From UBA4055 sp964648295 (GTDB lineage: Bacteria > UBA4055): a stretch of DNA of 64,000 nt. The position numbers were made by a program, and so were the translations under genes. The DNA lies in NCBI GenBank assembly GCA_964648295.1, contig CAZYNH010000004.1, positions 62,001 through 126,000 on the forward strand. Direction: 5' to 3'. The notes beneath the pieces are model-generated. The model searched no databases and was not told the origin of the DNA. It worked only from the letters and a program-made list of their open reading frames with translations. Shown one piece after another: positions 34,154 through 43,862 of the stretch (positions within the stretch are counted from its first letter, which is position 1; the number at the start of each line of letters is the position of its first letter).

Positions 34154-37100
34154 ATGAAAAACTACCTGAAATTTGATGAAAATGATGTTTCAAAGGTTAT
34201 TGTAAGGTTTTCGATCATCCTTGTTGCTTTTATAGCTTTTTCACTTCTGGCCATCTACTCGCCGAAATATTATTTTGAATATAAAAAGAACACAGAATCC
34301 ACAACAGAACACATAGAAAAGTTATTCCTGGACAGGATCAAGTTCGAAGTAAATGAGATAGTAAAGAACATCGGATACCGTTCATCAGTTCAGCAGAGAT
34401 ATCTTAAACTTACCTTTGAGAACGAGTGTCAGTTGCTGTTCCGGAATATTATCGAAAATTCTAAGAACGGGACTGTTTCTGAAAAAGATATGTTAAAAGC
34501 ACTCTCAGGAACAGACAACGGCGATTCATTAAAAAGTCTGTTCACGGCTGATAGGAACCGGTTGATTATAAATATTTCAGGAAAAATAAAACTGATCCCC
34601 GGTGATCACACCAAAATACTTGCCCCGGCTGTATCGGACAGTATTACTGATTTCATATCAGCCTCAAGCTCACTGGATTCTGTCTATGCGGATGTTTTAG
34701 GTAACGGCTCCAAATTTATCAGCGTTAAGTATTCTCCCGCGCTTAAGATCTTTTACGGAGCCGTCATTTCAAAAGATTATTTTAACTCTACGCTCGAAAA
34801 GATAATTTATGAAGAAATAGACAACGCCAACCTGAAAGGGTCCCAGGAATATATTTTTGTGTACAAACTTCTAAACCCTGACGGCGGCAAAAAATTCGCC
34901 AGGATGATAATAAATCCCAACAGACCCGATCTTGTAGGTCAGCTGATAGATGAGGATTACGCAGACATTTACGGGTTTGAGTTCCGAAAAGAATTCATGA
35001 GACAGATAAAAATCGGAGGCGAAGCGACAGTAAGCTATTTTTATAAAACTCCGGAAACAGGCGCTATAGACAGAAAAACTTCATATTTCAAACTTTATCC
35101 GGAGCTTAACTGGATCGTCGCGCAGGGATATTATCAGAACCAGATACAAAGCATGATCGAAGAGGACATTGTAAGGTACAGAAAAGATTTTATAACAAGG
35201 GTCTCCCTGATATTCATTCTGATCTCGGTATTTGTTACGGCATATTATTTTGTTTTCAGGAATTTTACGCAGAGGATACAGGAAACGATCATCCGGTACA
35301 GGACCGGTGTAGAGGAAAAGAACAGGATGCTCGAGGAAGAGATCAGAAAAACCCTGGAACAGAAAAATGAGATCTCGGAGGCGAATGAATATATAACTAA
35401 GCTCTATGAATCAGTTCCTGTGGGTATTGTCCTTATCAGTGCCGAAGAAAGAGAGATCGTTAATATTAACGCCGCGGGCCTCGAAATACTTGGTTATGAA
35501 AAAGATGAACTGATAGGGAAAAAATGCAATTTCTCCTTCTGCCCCGCTCTTGTCAACAAATGCCCGGTATTAGACGAAGGAATGAAGATCGACAACTCCG
35601 AAAGGATTGTCATTAACAAAAACGGTAAGAATATTACCGTGCTTAAGAAAGCGTGTCTCATAACGAACAGGAACAAGAAGTACTTACTTGAATCCTTCGT
35701 AGACATAACCAGGATAAAAGAAACAGAAGCGGAACTGATAAAACTTAAAGAGGAAGCGGAACAGGCCAGTATTGAAAAATCCCGTTTTCTTGCCAATATG
35801 AGCCATGAAATAAGAACCCCGATGAACTCAATATTCGGTATGACAAAAATACTGTCGGAAACTGAACTTTCTTTTGACCAGAAGGATCTTGTAGAGACGA
35901 TAATATCAGCTTCAGACCTGCTGCTTAAAATACTTAATGATATCCTGGACTTCTCAAAGATCGAATCAGGCAAGGTCATTCTCGATGAAGTGAATTTCAG
36001 CCTGAGACAACTAGTTGACTCCATTATTTACCCGTACCGGATAAAGCTCGAGGGTACGCCTGTAAAGTTGAGTGTGGCGTATGAGCCTTCTGATCATGAT
36101 TTCCACTATTATGCCGACAGAGTAAAGATAGGGCAGATACTCAATAACCTGGTCGCGAACTCGGTTAAGTTTACCGAGGCAGGAAAGATTGATGTTATTA
36201 TAACAGATCTCGGCGGATCAGAAAATGTGCACAGAGTCAATTTCAGCGTAAAAGATACAGGTATAGGGATTTCAGAAGAATCAATGGGTAAAATTTTCGA
36301 AAGATTCACTCAGGCCGATATCAGTACGACAAGAAAATTCGGAGGAACCGGGTTGGGATTAACAATAAGCAAAAGGCTTACAGAGATAATGGGCGGAGAA
36401 CTTACCGCGGAATCGGAGGCCGGGAAAGGCAGTGTTTTCAGTTTCAGCCTGGACCTTGTGCTTTCTTCCGCTGAGGCCGCGGCTTCGGCAACTGAGTTCA
36501 GATCGAAATTCAGTAAGATCGATCTCTCCGGAATAAACATACTGATCGCTGAGGACAATGTTTTAACCCAGAAATTCATCTCAAAGCTCCTCGACACAAA
36601 AAGAGCACAATATGTTATAGTAGAGAACGGTAACGAGGCTATAGACCAACTGAAAAAAAATTCATACGACATTCTGCTTTTGGACGGACAGATGCCGGAA
36701 ATGGACGGAGTAAAGACCGCCGAAACAATAAGGAAAAGCGGCTGGACTTTTAAAGATATACCTATAATAGCTCTTACTGCCTCTGCCCTGACCGGTGACA
36801 GAAAAAAATTCCTTGACGCGGGAATGAACGATTACATCTCAAAGCCGATCGACGCGGAAACTCTGTTCAATTCCATCATAAAACTGTCCGGAAAATCCGG
36901 AAGGATAAACGTTACCGGACACAAAACGCCCGATGAAAGATTCAGTCTGATCGATACGCAGGAGTTCGGGATCAAGATACGGCAGCTGGGAAAAGATACA
37001 TTTACGGATATTCTTAAACTTTATTACCGGGAGCTTCCCGAGAAAATATCCCGAATCGGTTCCGCTCTTGAATCAGATGATATAGAAAGAGTTAAATTCG

Positions 37101-37291
37101 AATCTCACAGCCTCAAGGGTGTCGTATCGAATTTCGGCACAGGCAGATTTATAGAACTCTGCATGGAACTGGAGAAAAGGTCAGCGGCATCGGACATAAA
37201 AGAACTTAAGGATATATTCAAAAAATTGAAAGAAGCGTCTTCACAATACATGATCGAGCTTGAAACATTTTTAAAAACAGCCGGGAAGTAA
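34154..37291 (+). CDS. Hybrid sensor histidine kinase (Cache-PAS-HisKA-ATPase-REC-HPt)
   Basis: The ATG at 34154 has AGGGA six bases upstream; a TTG at 34115 is less likely. 1,045 residues: transmembrane helix (about 13-35), extracytoplasmic Cache-type sensor (about 40-340, including LNWIVAQGYYQNQI typical of single-Cache ends), second helix (about 355-375), coiled coil, PAS (about 415-520), HisKA with His551 (ANMSHEIRTPMNSIFG), ATPase (about 660-770), REC with Asp844 (LLLDGQMPEMDG) and an HPt with His985 (ESHSLKGVVSNFG). A complete internal phosphorelay exists; the final response regulator is not nearby. Confidence 0.92.
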   Translation: MKNYLKFDENDVSKVIVRFSIILVAFIAFSLLAIYSPKYYFEYKKNTESTTEHIEKLFLDRIKFEVNEIVKNIGYRSSVQQRYLKLTFENECQLLFRNIIENSKNGTVSEKDMLKALSGTDNGDSLKSLFTADRNRLIINISGKIKLIPGDHTKILAPAVSDSITDFISASSSLDSVYADVLGNGSKFISVKYSPALKIFYGAVISKDYFNSTLEKIIYEEIDNANLKGSQEYIFVYKLLNPDGGKKFARMIINPNRPDLVGQLIDEDYADIYGFEFRKEFMRQIKIGGEATVSYFYKTPETGAIDRKTSYFKLYPELNWIVAQGYYQNQIQSMIEEDIVRYRKDFITRVSLIFILISVFVTAYYFVFRNFTQRIQETIIRYRTGVEEKNRMLEEEIRKTLEQKNEISEANEYITKLYESVPVGIVLISAEEREIVNINAAGLEILGYEKDELIGKKCNFSFCPALVNKCPVLDEGMKIDNSERIVINKNGKNITVLKKACLITNRNKKYLLESFVDITRIKETEAELIKLKEEAEQASIEKSRFLANMSHEIRTPMNSIFGMTKILSETELSFDQKDLVETIISASDLLLKILNDILDFSKIESGKVILDEVNFSLRQLVDSIIYPYRIKLEGTPVKLSVAYEPSDHDFHYYADRVKIGQILNNLVANSVKFTEAGKIDVIITDLGGSENVHRVNFSVKDTGIGISEESMGKIFERFTQADISTTRKFGGTGLGLTISKRLTEIMGGELTAESEAGKGSVFSFSLDLVLSSAEAAASATEFRSKFSKIDLSGINILIAEDNVLTQKFISKLLDTKRAQYVIVENGNEAIDQLKKNSYDILLLDGQMPEMDGVKTAETIRKSGWTFKDIPIIALTASALTGDRKKFLDAGMNDYISKPIDAETLFNSIIKLSGKSGRINVTGHKTPDERFSLIDTQEFGIKIRQLGKDTFTDILKLYYRELPEKISRIGSALESDDIERVKFESHSLKGVVSNFGTGRFIELCMELEKRSAASDIKELKDIFKKLKEASSQYMIELETFLKTAGK

Positions 37292-37323
37292 AAAAACAGT
37301 CCGTTTTACGGTAAATATATTTC

Positions 37324-37352
37324 TTGACATATTGTATTTAAAAACATAATTT
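37324..37352 (+). promoter_or_regulatory. Strong sigma-70-type promoter of gapA
   Basis: TTGACA (37324-37329) and TAATTT (37347-37352) are separated by 17 bases. This sits 40 bases before the gapA start and fits a highly expressed gene. The gene also has AAAGAGGTG as ribosome site. Confidence 0.75.
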
Positions 37353-37391
37353 TTTTGCGATTGTTATTAAACTAAAAGAAAGAGGTGAAAA

Positions 37392-38399
37392 ATGGCTGTC
37401 AAAGTGGCAATAAACGGATTCGGAAGGATCGGAAGAGTAGTTTTCAGGATATTACAGGACAGGCCGGGGATCGAAGTTGTGGGTATTAACGATCTTACCG
37501 ACGCAAAAACTCTGGCTCATCTTCTGAAGTACGATTCCGTGCACGGGAAATTCAAGGGCGAAGTAAAAGCGGACGGCGATATGCTCATCGTGAACGGAAA
37601 ACCAATAAAGATTCATGCAGAAAGAGATCCTGAGAACCTGCCGTGGGCCGCTCTCGGAGCTGAAATTGTTGTGGAAGCTACAGGCGTTTTCAGGAACAGG
37701 GAAAAAATGGGCAAGCACATTAAAGCGGGTGCTAAAAAAGTAATTTTAACTGTTCCCGCAGACAAATCCGACGATGTGGACGCGACAGTTGTACTCGGTG
37801 TGAACGATCATGTACTGACCGGAGACATGCAGTTCGTATCAAACGCGTCATGCACAACCAACTGCCTGGCACCCGTAGCAAAGGTGCTTAATGACAAATT
37901 CGGGATAAAATGCGGTCTGATGAATACTATTCATTCTTATACTAACGATCAGATCATCCTTGATGCACCTCACAAGGATCTGAGAAGGGCCAGGGCAGCC
38001 GCGGTTTCCATCATCCCCACAAGCACAGGAGCGGCGAAGGCGGTAGGACTGGTAGTTCCGGAACTTAAAGGCAAACTAGACGGCTTCGCGATGCGCGTTC
38101 CCACACCGGACGGATCGGTAGTTGACCTGACGGTTGAACTCGCGAAAACCGCCACGGCCGAAGAGATCAACGCTGCTGTAAAAGAAGCGGCGGAAGGGCC
38201 TATGAAAGGAATTCTTGAATTCTGTTCCGACCCGGTCGTCAGCGTTGATATCGTAGGCAACCCGAATTCTTCCGTGTTCGATGCCGGCCTTACAAAAGTT
38301 CTCGAGGGAAATTTCGTGAAGATCGTTTCCTGGTATGACAATGAGTTCGGTTACTCAAACAGGGTCGTTGACCTGATCGAGAAAATGGCAAAATTATAA
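37392..38399 (+). CDS. gapA: Glyceraldehyde-3-phosphate dehydrogenase, type I
   Basis: 335 residues with NAD-binding GFGRIGR (8-14), catalytic Cys154 in NASCTTNCLAP, HSYTNDQ and the substrate loop RRARAAAVSIIPTSTGAAKA, and C-terminal SWYDNEFGYSNRV. It converts glyceraldehyde 3-phosphate to 1,3-bisphosphoglycerate in glycolysis. It is a single-gene transcript with its own promoter and terminator. Confidence 0.97.
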   Translation: MAVKVAINGFGRIGRVVFRILQDRPGIEVVGINDLTDAKTLAHLLKYDSVHGKFKGEVKADGDMLIVNGKPIKIHAERDPENLPWAALGAEIVVEATGVFRNREKMGKHIKAGAKKVILTVPADKSDDVDATVVLGVNDHVLTGDMQFVSNASCTTNCLAPVAKVLNDKFGIKCGLMNTIHSYTNDQIILDAPHKDLRRARAAAVSIIPTSTGAAKAVGLVVPELKGKLDGFAMRVPTPDGSVVDLTVELAKTATAEEINAAVKEAAEGPMKGILEFCSDPVVSVDIVGNPNSSVFDAGLTKVLEGNFVKIVSWYDNEFGYSNRVVDLIEKMAKL

Positions 38400-38417
38400 T
38401 TTAACTCTTATAAAAAA

Positions 38418-38444
38418 GGGCAGAACAGTCTGCCCTTTTTTTTT
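38418..38444 (+). terminator. Rho-independent terminator of gapA
   Basis: GGGCAGA (38418-38424) and TCTGCCC (38429-38435) form a seven-base-pair stem with an ACAG loop, followed by nine T residues. An A-run precedes it. Confidence 0.92.
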
Positions 38445-38460
38445 GAAACAAGGTTCACTG

Positions 38461-39387
38461 ATGAAAAAATTTATTGTGTACTCGTGTGCTGTTCTGCCTA
38501 TGATATTCTGGGCGCTGACTTTTGTATGGTATAAGATAGTTCTTGACGTTATCGATCCTGTATCTGTCATTTTCTTCAGACTGATAATAGCTTCGCTAAT
38601 CCTGATCTTCTTCACGAAATGGATCATCAGGTCAAAAGAAAGGCTTGAGAAAAAAGATTTTCTTAAGCTGTTCTTTCTGGCTTTCTTTGAGCCGTTCATA
38701 TACTTTCTCGGCGAATCATACGGGATGTTATATGTTTCGGCTACGGTCGCTTCAGTTATCATTTCCCTGATACCCGTCGTTACGCCTGTTTTCGCCTTCA
38801 GACTGCTGAATGAAAAACTCAACATTTTCAACGTTGCCGGACTGATCCTTTCGTTTGCCGGAGTGATCATGATACTTGTGAATCCCGGGTCCGCAGCGGA
38901 TTTCACATTAAAAGGTATTACCCTGCTGTTTATTGCCGTACTCGGCGCTGTAGGTTACGGGATATCTGTAAAAAAACTGTCGGCGGATTACTCGTCTCTT
39001 ACGATCACAAAATACCAGAGCATATTCGGAACGCTTTTGTTTCTGCCGCTGTTCATCTTTCTTGATATGGGTGATCTTGGGCAAAAACTCGCCCTCTCTT
39101 TTGAGAACGGAACTTTTCCTACACTTGTTCTGACACTTTTTTCAATGTCTTTATTCGCCTCTGTTTTGGCTTTTGTCCTTATAATAAAACCAATAAAAGA
39201 ACTTGGTATTTCAAAAACGAACGTTTTTACGAATCTTATCCCGGTATTCACAGCGGTTCTGTCTTTCTTTATTCTCAGCGAACAGTTCGACGCAAGGAAG
39301 GTGACAGGTATAGCCGTTGTTCTGGCGGGAATAGTTTTGTCGCAGATAAAAGGAATATTTAAGAAAAAAACATTCCAGATAATGTAA
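38461..39387 (+). CDS. DMT-superfamily (EamA) transporter
   Basis: I take the ATG at 38461 (AAGG upstream); a TTG at 38443 lies in the gapA terminator. 308 residues with ten hydrophobic helices in two EamA repeats. The first repeat has the family segment WALTFVWYKIVL and the second ends GIAVVLAGIVLS. EamA proteins export amino acids, nucleosides or other metabolites; the substrate cannot be predicted. Confidence 0.88.
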   Translation: MKKFIVYSCAVLPMIFWALTFVWYKIVLDVIDPVSVIFFRLIIASLILIFFTKWIIRSKERLEKKDFLKLFFLAFFEPFIYFLGESYGMLYVSATVASVIISLIPVVTPVFAFRLLNEKLNIFNVAGLILSFAGVIMILVNPGSAADFTLKGITLLFIAVLGAVGYGISVKKLSADYSSLTITKYQSIFGTLLFLPLFIFLDMGDLGQKLALSFENGTFPTLVLTLFSMSLFASVLAFVLIIKPIKELGISKTNVFTNLIPVFTAVLSFFILSEQFDARKVTGIAVVLAGIVLSQIKGIFKKKTFQIM

Positions 39388-39400
39388 TTTGGGAATGTTT
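39368..39400 (+). terminator. Weak possible terminator after the EamA gene
   Basis: AAACATTCC (39368-39376) and GGAATGTTT (39392-39400) pair with a 15-base loop that includes the stop codon. GTGTAGTTTT follows. The long loop makes this uncertain. Confidence 0.3.
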
Positions 39401-39477
39401 GTGTAGTTTTCATCGTATTTTAAAGTCGTTTCATCATTTTTTTAAGGAAATAGACCCGATTTTATATTATTATACAA

Positions 39478-40743
39478 TTGAAAAGACCGGGGAAAATCAT
39501 GAACTGCTCAGACAACATATCAGGAAAGCGCCAATATCAGCCGGCGCCGGACTTCCTTAACCTGGGAAAAATATTCGTCTTGAGAAAAGATTTCATTCAG
39601 CCGGATAGCAAAAATTCCGTTCTCGGGAACGGTTCTACACCGGTTTCCTTAAGAAGCGAATGTGTTAAAATATTCGGAAAACTTATATCTTTCGTATTAC
39701 TGATCTTAATTCCGGGCTGTTCTGACGGTATAAAAACAGACCAGGTAAAGAAAGTTGTTAACATGAATTTCGCGGAACCAACCGAACTTAAAATGGAAGA
39801 AGTCTTTAAACTTGATAGTTCTGATGTTAATTATCCTATTGATATTAAATTTGATAACAGCGGAAACTTATATTTAGTCGAATATAATTCATCATCTATA
39901 AAAATATTCGATAATAATGGAACAAAAATAAATCAACTTGAATCTGATAGTAAGATAGTTTTTTTCGATTTGGAAAATGATACTGTTTTCACAAGTCTGC
40001 AAAAAGAAAATTCAGTAAGATCAACAGACCTTTCGGGGAATACTATAAGAGAATCATATTTGGATAAGGACATACCTGTCAAAACTCAGCATCTTGGCCC
40101 GGGCAGGATCCTGGGAACATTCAGAAAGAACAAAACTGAAAAAAGCGACACATTTACGGAAATAAACCTAAAAGTCACTGGAACGGATTATGATGAAATT
40201 GAGACCTTGAGCAGTTATTCAGAGTCAGTCTTTACCGGCAATATGGATCTTGAGATCCCGGTTTTTCCATTCACTGTTAACGGAAAGGATAACAGAGTTT
40301 ACATTGGTAATTCTTCCGGGAAATACTACAGATTTTATATCTTTGATCCTGATATGAACCTGATTTCAGTTATAGACAATAAAGTACCTTCAGTTATAAT
40401 ATCCGACAAAGAACTGACGAGACGGAAAGAGCTGGCAAAAAAATTCAGGATACCATTAAATCTCAAAAAAGGTGAAAAGGATTTTATTGAATCGATGCAG
40501 ACTGACGAAAGCGGGAATCTGTGGATCAGGCGGGCTTCGGATTTTGATCGGTTCGGATCTGAAGCATGCCTTTATGATATATTCCGGTCAGACGGGAAAT
40601 ATGTCCGGACATACCTGATAAGAGGTACGAGCCGAGCCGGATCCGAAATATTACATAACGGTCTGTTATATATAATCAGGCCTCTGGAATCCCGGGTAAC
40701 AGCATACAGAATCGATATGCCTGTAAGCGGGGGTACAAAATGA
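39478..40743 (+). CDS. Beta-propeller lipoprotein, first gene of a signalling operon
   Basis: About 414 residues from the ATG at 39499 (GGGG upstream) or 421 from a TTG at 39478. A lipobox (LLILIPGC at about 79 from the TTG) sits unusually far from either start; no start codon is seen close to the signal segment KIFGKLISFVLLILIPGC. The rest has NHL/6-bladed propeller style strands (YPIDIKFDNSGNLYLVEYNSSSIKIFD, DESGNLWIRRASDFDR). It should be an envelope lipoprotein. The end overlaps the TPR-kinase start by four bases (ATGA), so it may be the sensor partner. A relative lies at 59286-60440. Confidence 0.65.
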   Translation: MKRPGKIMNCSDNISGKRQYQPAPDFLNLGKIFVLRKDFIQPDSKNSVLGNGSTPVSLRSECVKIFGKLISFVLLILIPGCSDGIKTDQVKKVVNMNFAEPTELKMEEVFKLDSSDVNYPIDIKFDNSGNLYLVEYNSSSIKIFDNNGTKINQLESDSKIVFFDLENDTVFTSLQKENSVRSTDLSGNTIRESYLDKDIPVKTQHLGPGRILGTFRKNKTEKSDTFTEINLKVTGTDYDEIETLSSYSESVFTGNMDLEIPVFPFTVNGKDNRVYIGNSSGKYYRFYIFDPDMNLISVIDNKVPSVIISDKELTRRKELAKKFRIPLNLKKGEKDFIESMQTDESGNLWIRRASDFDRFGSEACLYDIFRSDGKYVRTYLIRGTSRAGSEILHNGLLYIIRPLESRVTAYRIDMPVSGGTK

Positions 40744-42497
40744 AAAAATTCACTTTTATCATATTCCTGATCTTGTCAACATCCGTTTGCACAGCCAATG
40801 TTTATAAATTCTCTTATAGAATAAACCTTATAAATCAGGCGGATAAGATTACTGACGGAGAGGAAAAAGCGGATGCTTTGATCAATCTGGCAGGCTACCA
40901 TATTGATCATTACGGTGACATAAAAACAGGACTTAAATACCTTCTTCAGGCCAGGGATATATCCATTGATCTGGGTTATTCAAAAGGCCTTATAAAGTCT
41001 TATGAGATACTCGGCGATATTTATTTCGCGTCGGAAAACTATTCTGAAGCTCTTGACTATTATTCAAAAAAAACAGGTATTTTGAAGAAAGAGAACAAAT
41101 TTTCAGAACTCGCTTCAGCTTATCTGAAAATGTCCGATGTGTGCCTGAATTCAAAAAATTTTGACAAGTCGCTCGAATATGCTCAAACAGCATCTGAGCT
41201 GGCACTTTCAGAAAAGGACGACAATTTGCTGTCAAGAGCTTATTATTTTATGGCCATTGCGGCAAGGGGAAAGTTCGACTATCAGACAGCTCTTGAATAC
41301 ACTTACAGATCCCTTGAGATATCAGAAAGAACCGGATACGGTTATTTTTCGGGTAACTGCTATAACGCCATTGGCGACCTTAACGAGATGATGGGTAATT
41401 TTGAAACCGCTTTTGAGAATTATAAAAAGGCAGAAAAGATCTATGAGGAGCAGAATATTTCTTCGGGGTTATCCATAGTGTTTTTTAACCTCGCTTCCAT
41501 GTACAAGGTTTTCGGAAATTATTCTAAAGCACTCGAATATCTTAATAAAAGCCTTGAAATATCTTTGGAGACAGGCAATGACTTTCTGATCAGAGAGAAC
41601 TATATGGGCTTGTACGGACTGTACAACCTGCTTAAGGATTTCAAGAACGCCAATAAGTATTATATGCTGTTCAATTCGTTTACCGGCACAGGAGGCTCGC
41701 TTAACGCGCCTGTTTCAAAGATCGAGATCGATTACGAGATCTCAAAGAGCGAAATTGATAAAGAACTCCTTAACCTCAAACTTAAACAGGAAAGAGACAA
41801 GAAATACATTTACGGCGCGGTTTTCTTTCTATTATTGTCTATAACATATTTCTTTTTTTACAGGAAACTGAAGCAGAAAAAGATAAATGAGCTGCGCCTT
41901 GAGGAAAGGAGAGTCAGAGCCGAACTGTCCTCGCTGCAGTTCAATATAAATCCGCACTTCCTTTTCAACTCGATAAGTTCAATATCGGAACTGATAGTAA
42001 TTGACCCCGGGTCCGCCAAAAAAATGCTCCAGAACATTTCCGGCCTTTTAAGATATACGCTCAGAACTTCTAAAAATGAGTTCGTAAAGCTTGAGGAAGA
42101 GATTATAATGATAAGGAAATATCTCGAGATCGAAAAGATCAGGTTCGGAAAAAGGCTTGAATTTCAGATCGATATCCCGGATTCGCTCTCCAATATGCTT
42201 ATTCCTCCACTGCTTATACAGCCCCTGGTGGAGAACAGCATCAAACACGGGCTTTCCAACAAACTTGAAGGCGGCCTGATAAGCATTTCCGCTTACGAAA
42301 ATATCCCCGGAATAGTAACTCTTGTTGTGAAAGATAACGGAGAGTCCAAGGAAGGAGCAGAAAAACCCGCAGGCAGCGGCATCGGCCTTTCAAGCGTAAA
42401 AGAAAGGCTGAAATTAGTTTACGGCAGCGGTCAGAATTTTAAAATAGAGAAAGATGACGGCTTTAAAGTCATAATAAATATTCCAAAGAAAATATAG
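40740..42497 (+). CDS. TPR sensor kinase of the LytS/YehU type
   Basis: 585 residues. A signal peptide (1-19) is followed by six or so TPR units (about 35-320), a transmembrane helix (about 358-375), and a His_kinase (LytS type) domain with His406 in INPHFLFNSISSI, then an ATPase domain (LIQPLVENSIKHGL, GSGIGLSSVKERL). The TPR part is predicted to be periplasmic. The LytTR regulator follows after nine bases, giving a two-component pair; the lipoprotein gene is coupled upstream. Confidence 0.92.
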   Translation: MKKFTFIIFLILSTSVCTANVYKFSYRINLINQADKITDGEEKADALINLAGYHIDHYGDIKTGLKYLLQARDISIDLGYSKGLIKSYEILGDIYFASENYSEALDYYSKKTGILKKENKFSELASAYLKMSDVCLNSKNFDKSLEYAQTASELALSEKDDNLLSRAYYFMAIAARGKFDYQTALEYTYRSLEISERTGYGYFSGNCYNAIGDLNEMMGNFETAFENYKKAEKIYEEQNISSGLSIVFFNLASMYKVFGNYSKALEYLNKSLEISLETGNDFLIRENYMGLYGLYNLLKDFKNANKYYMLFNSFTGTGGSLNAPVSKIEIDYEISKSEIDKELLNLKLKQERDKKYIYGAVFFLLLSITYFFFYRKLKQKKINELRLEERRVRAELSSLQFNINPHFLFNSISSISELIVIDPGSAKKMLQNISGLLRYTLRTSKNEFVKLEEEIIMIRKYLEIEKIRFGKRLEFQIDIPDSLSNMLIPPLLIQPLVENSIKHGLSNKLEGGLISISAYENIPGIVTLVVKDNGESKEGAEKPAGSGIGLSSVKERLKLVYGSGQNFKIEKDDGFKVIINIPKKI

Positions 42498-42506
42498 GAC
42501 GGTGTC

Positions 42507-43259
42507 ATGTTTTACAGAACTATCATTATCGAAGACGAGGAGCTTACCAGGAACGGGCTGAAAAGCAAACTTGAGCAGTTCGGGGAGATAGATGTTATTG
42601 ATGAGGCAGAGAACGGGATCGAGGCTGTCGCTAAAATAAACGAACTTAAACCGGACCTTATATTTTTGGATATCCAGATGCCCGGAATGAACGGCTTTGA
42701 GGTACTTCAGAACATCAGCTACATGCCCATAGTGATATTCACGACCGCTTTCGATGAATACGCTCTTAAAGCCTTCGAGACAAACTCGATTGATTATCTG
42801 TTAAAACCTGTCGAAGAGGAAAGGCTTGCGAAAGCTGTTGAGAAACTGAAGAAATTCTCTTCCGGCGAAACAAAAAAAGTCGAATTCGATTCCAATATAT
42901 CAGCGCTTCTGAACGAGATAAAGAACAAACAGGACAGGCTTGCAAGGATACACATCAAAATTGGTGATGAGATCATCTTCGTAAACACTTCAGACATTTT
43001 TTTCTTTAAGGCGGACAATAAATACACTTCGATATGCACCTTCGACAATGAATACATAATCAACGACACCCTTGCCTCGCTCGAAGAAAAACTGCCTCAG
43101 AATTTTGTGAGGATCCACAGGGGATTTATTATTAACACCGACCATCTGAACAAACTCAAAAAATGGTTTGGCGGAAAATATGTCGCTGTGATGAAAGATA
43201 AGAAAAAGACGGAAATCCCCGTCAGCAGAAGTTCTAAGGACAAACTCTTTATCGAATGA
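42507..43259 (+). CDS. LytTR-family response regulator
   Basis: 250 residues. The receiver domain has acidic residues in IIEDEELTR, phosphoacceptor Asp55 (LIFLDIQMPGMNG) and a Lys in LKPVEEERL. The LytTR DNA-binding domain spans about 145-250 (ARIHIKIGDEIIFVNTSDI, NFVRIHRGFIINTDHLNKL). It should be phosphorylated by the kinase next to it and bind a promoter yet to be identified. It ends one base before the stop of the converging gene. Confidence 0.93.
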   Translation: MFYRTIIIEDEELTRNGLKSKLEQFGEIDVIDEAENGIEAVAKINELKPDLIFLDIQMPGMNGFEVLQNISYMPIVIFTTAFDEYALKAFETNSIDYLLKPVEEERLAKAVEKLKKFSSGETKKVEFDSNISALLNEIKNKQDRLARIHIKIGDEIIFVNTSDIFFFKADNKYTSICTFDNEYIINDTLASLEEKLPQNFVRIHRGFIINTDHLNKLKKWFGGKYVAVMKDKKKTEIPVSRSSKDKLFIE

Positions 43260-43862
43260 TCACTTTATTTTTTTAATTCTCTCGACTTTCCAGTACAGCA
43301 TGAACGGAACGGGAATGATCCCGTCTCCCTTAAAGCCGTATTTCATGAGATCTTCCCTGGGAACGAACCCGTGCTTTTCGGTGCTGACGCCCGTAATATA
43401 GTATCCGTGCAGGTAAAACAGGTCTGTGAGAGAGCTGAAAACTTCGGATTCATAAATTACCTTATGCATAAGTTCATAGTTAAGTTCCTTCCCTTTCAGC
43501 GATACATGCGTCATCCACTCCTCTGAATCTAAGAATGCCTGGATATAATCAGGCATGACATCGGGGAACAGGAGCGGGTAACCCGCGTCCGCTGAAGTAA
43601 GTTCTACATCTATACTTTCCGCGGCATGCATCCAAAGCCTGTCGATTATTTTACACTCAGCCTCGAGACTTTCTATTTTTGAACTTTTAGAGTACTTCAG
43701 ATAAGTGAACGGAGAAAACGCGTCTTCTCTTCCGAACCTGAGAACTGACCTGCTGTCGCCTTCACTCAGCATAAGCGAAAATTCCCTTTCAGATCCGGAC
43801 ACCCCGATCTCGGCGTTCAGATTAAATAAGAACAGGAACAATATAAATACTGTCAGCTTCAT
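43260..43862 (-). CDS. Secreted protein of unknown function, coupled to a cyclase
   Basis: 200 residues with a signal peptide (MKLTVFILFLFLFNLNA). The remainder has no recognised domain; segments such as EREFSLMLSEGDSRSVLRFG and LFYLHGYYITGVSTEKHGFV suggest an alpha-beta fold. The start overlaps the stop of the cyclase-ATPase-TPR gene by four bases, so the two are coupled and this protein may be part of the same response. It converges with the LytTR gene without a terminator. Confidence 0.6.
   Translation of the reverse strand: MKLTVFILFLFLFNLNAEIGVSGSEREFSLMLSEGDSRSVLRFGREDAFSPFTYLKYSKSSKIESLEAECKIIDRLWMHAAESIDVELTSADAGYPLLFPDVMPDYIQAFLDSEEWMTHVSLKGKELNYELMHKVIYESEVFSSLTDLFYLHGYYITGVSTEKHGFVPREDLMKYGFKGDGIIPVPFMLYWKVERIKKIK

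Noticed and set aside
35494..36024. Minus-strand frame of 176 residues opposite the hybrid kinase
   Set aside because: It lies within the conserved PAS and HisKA coding region, with Ser-rich antisense composition.
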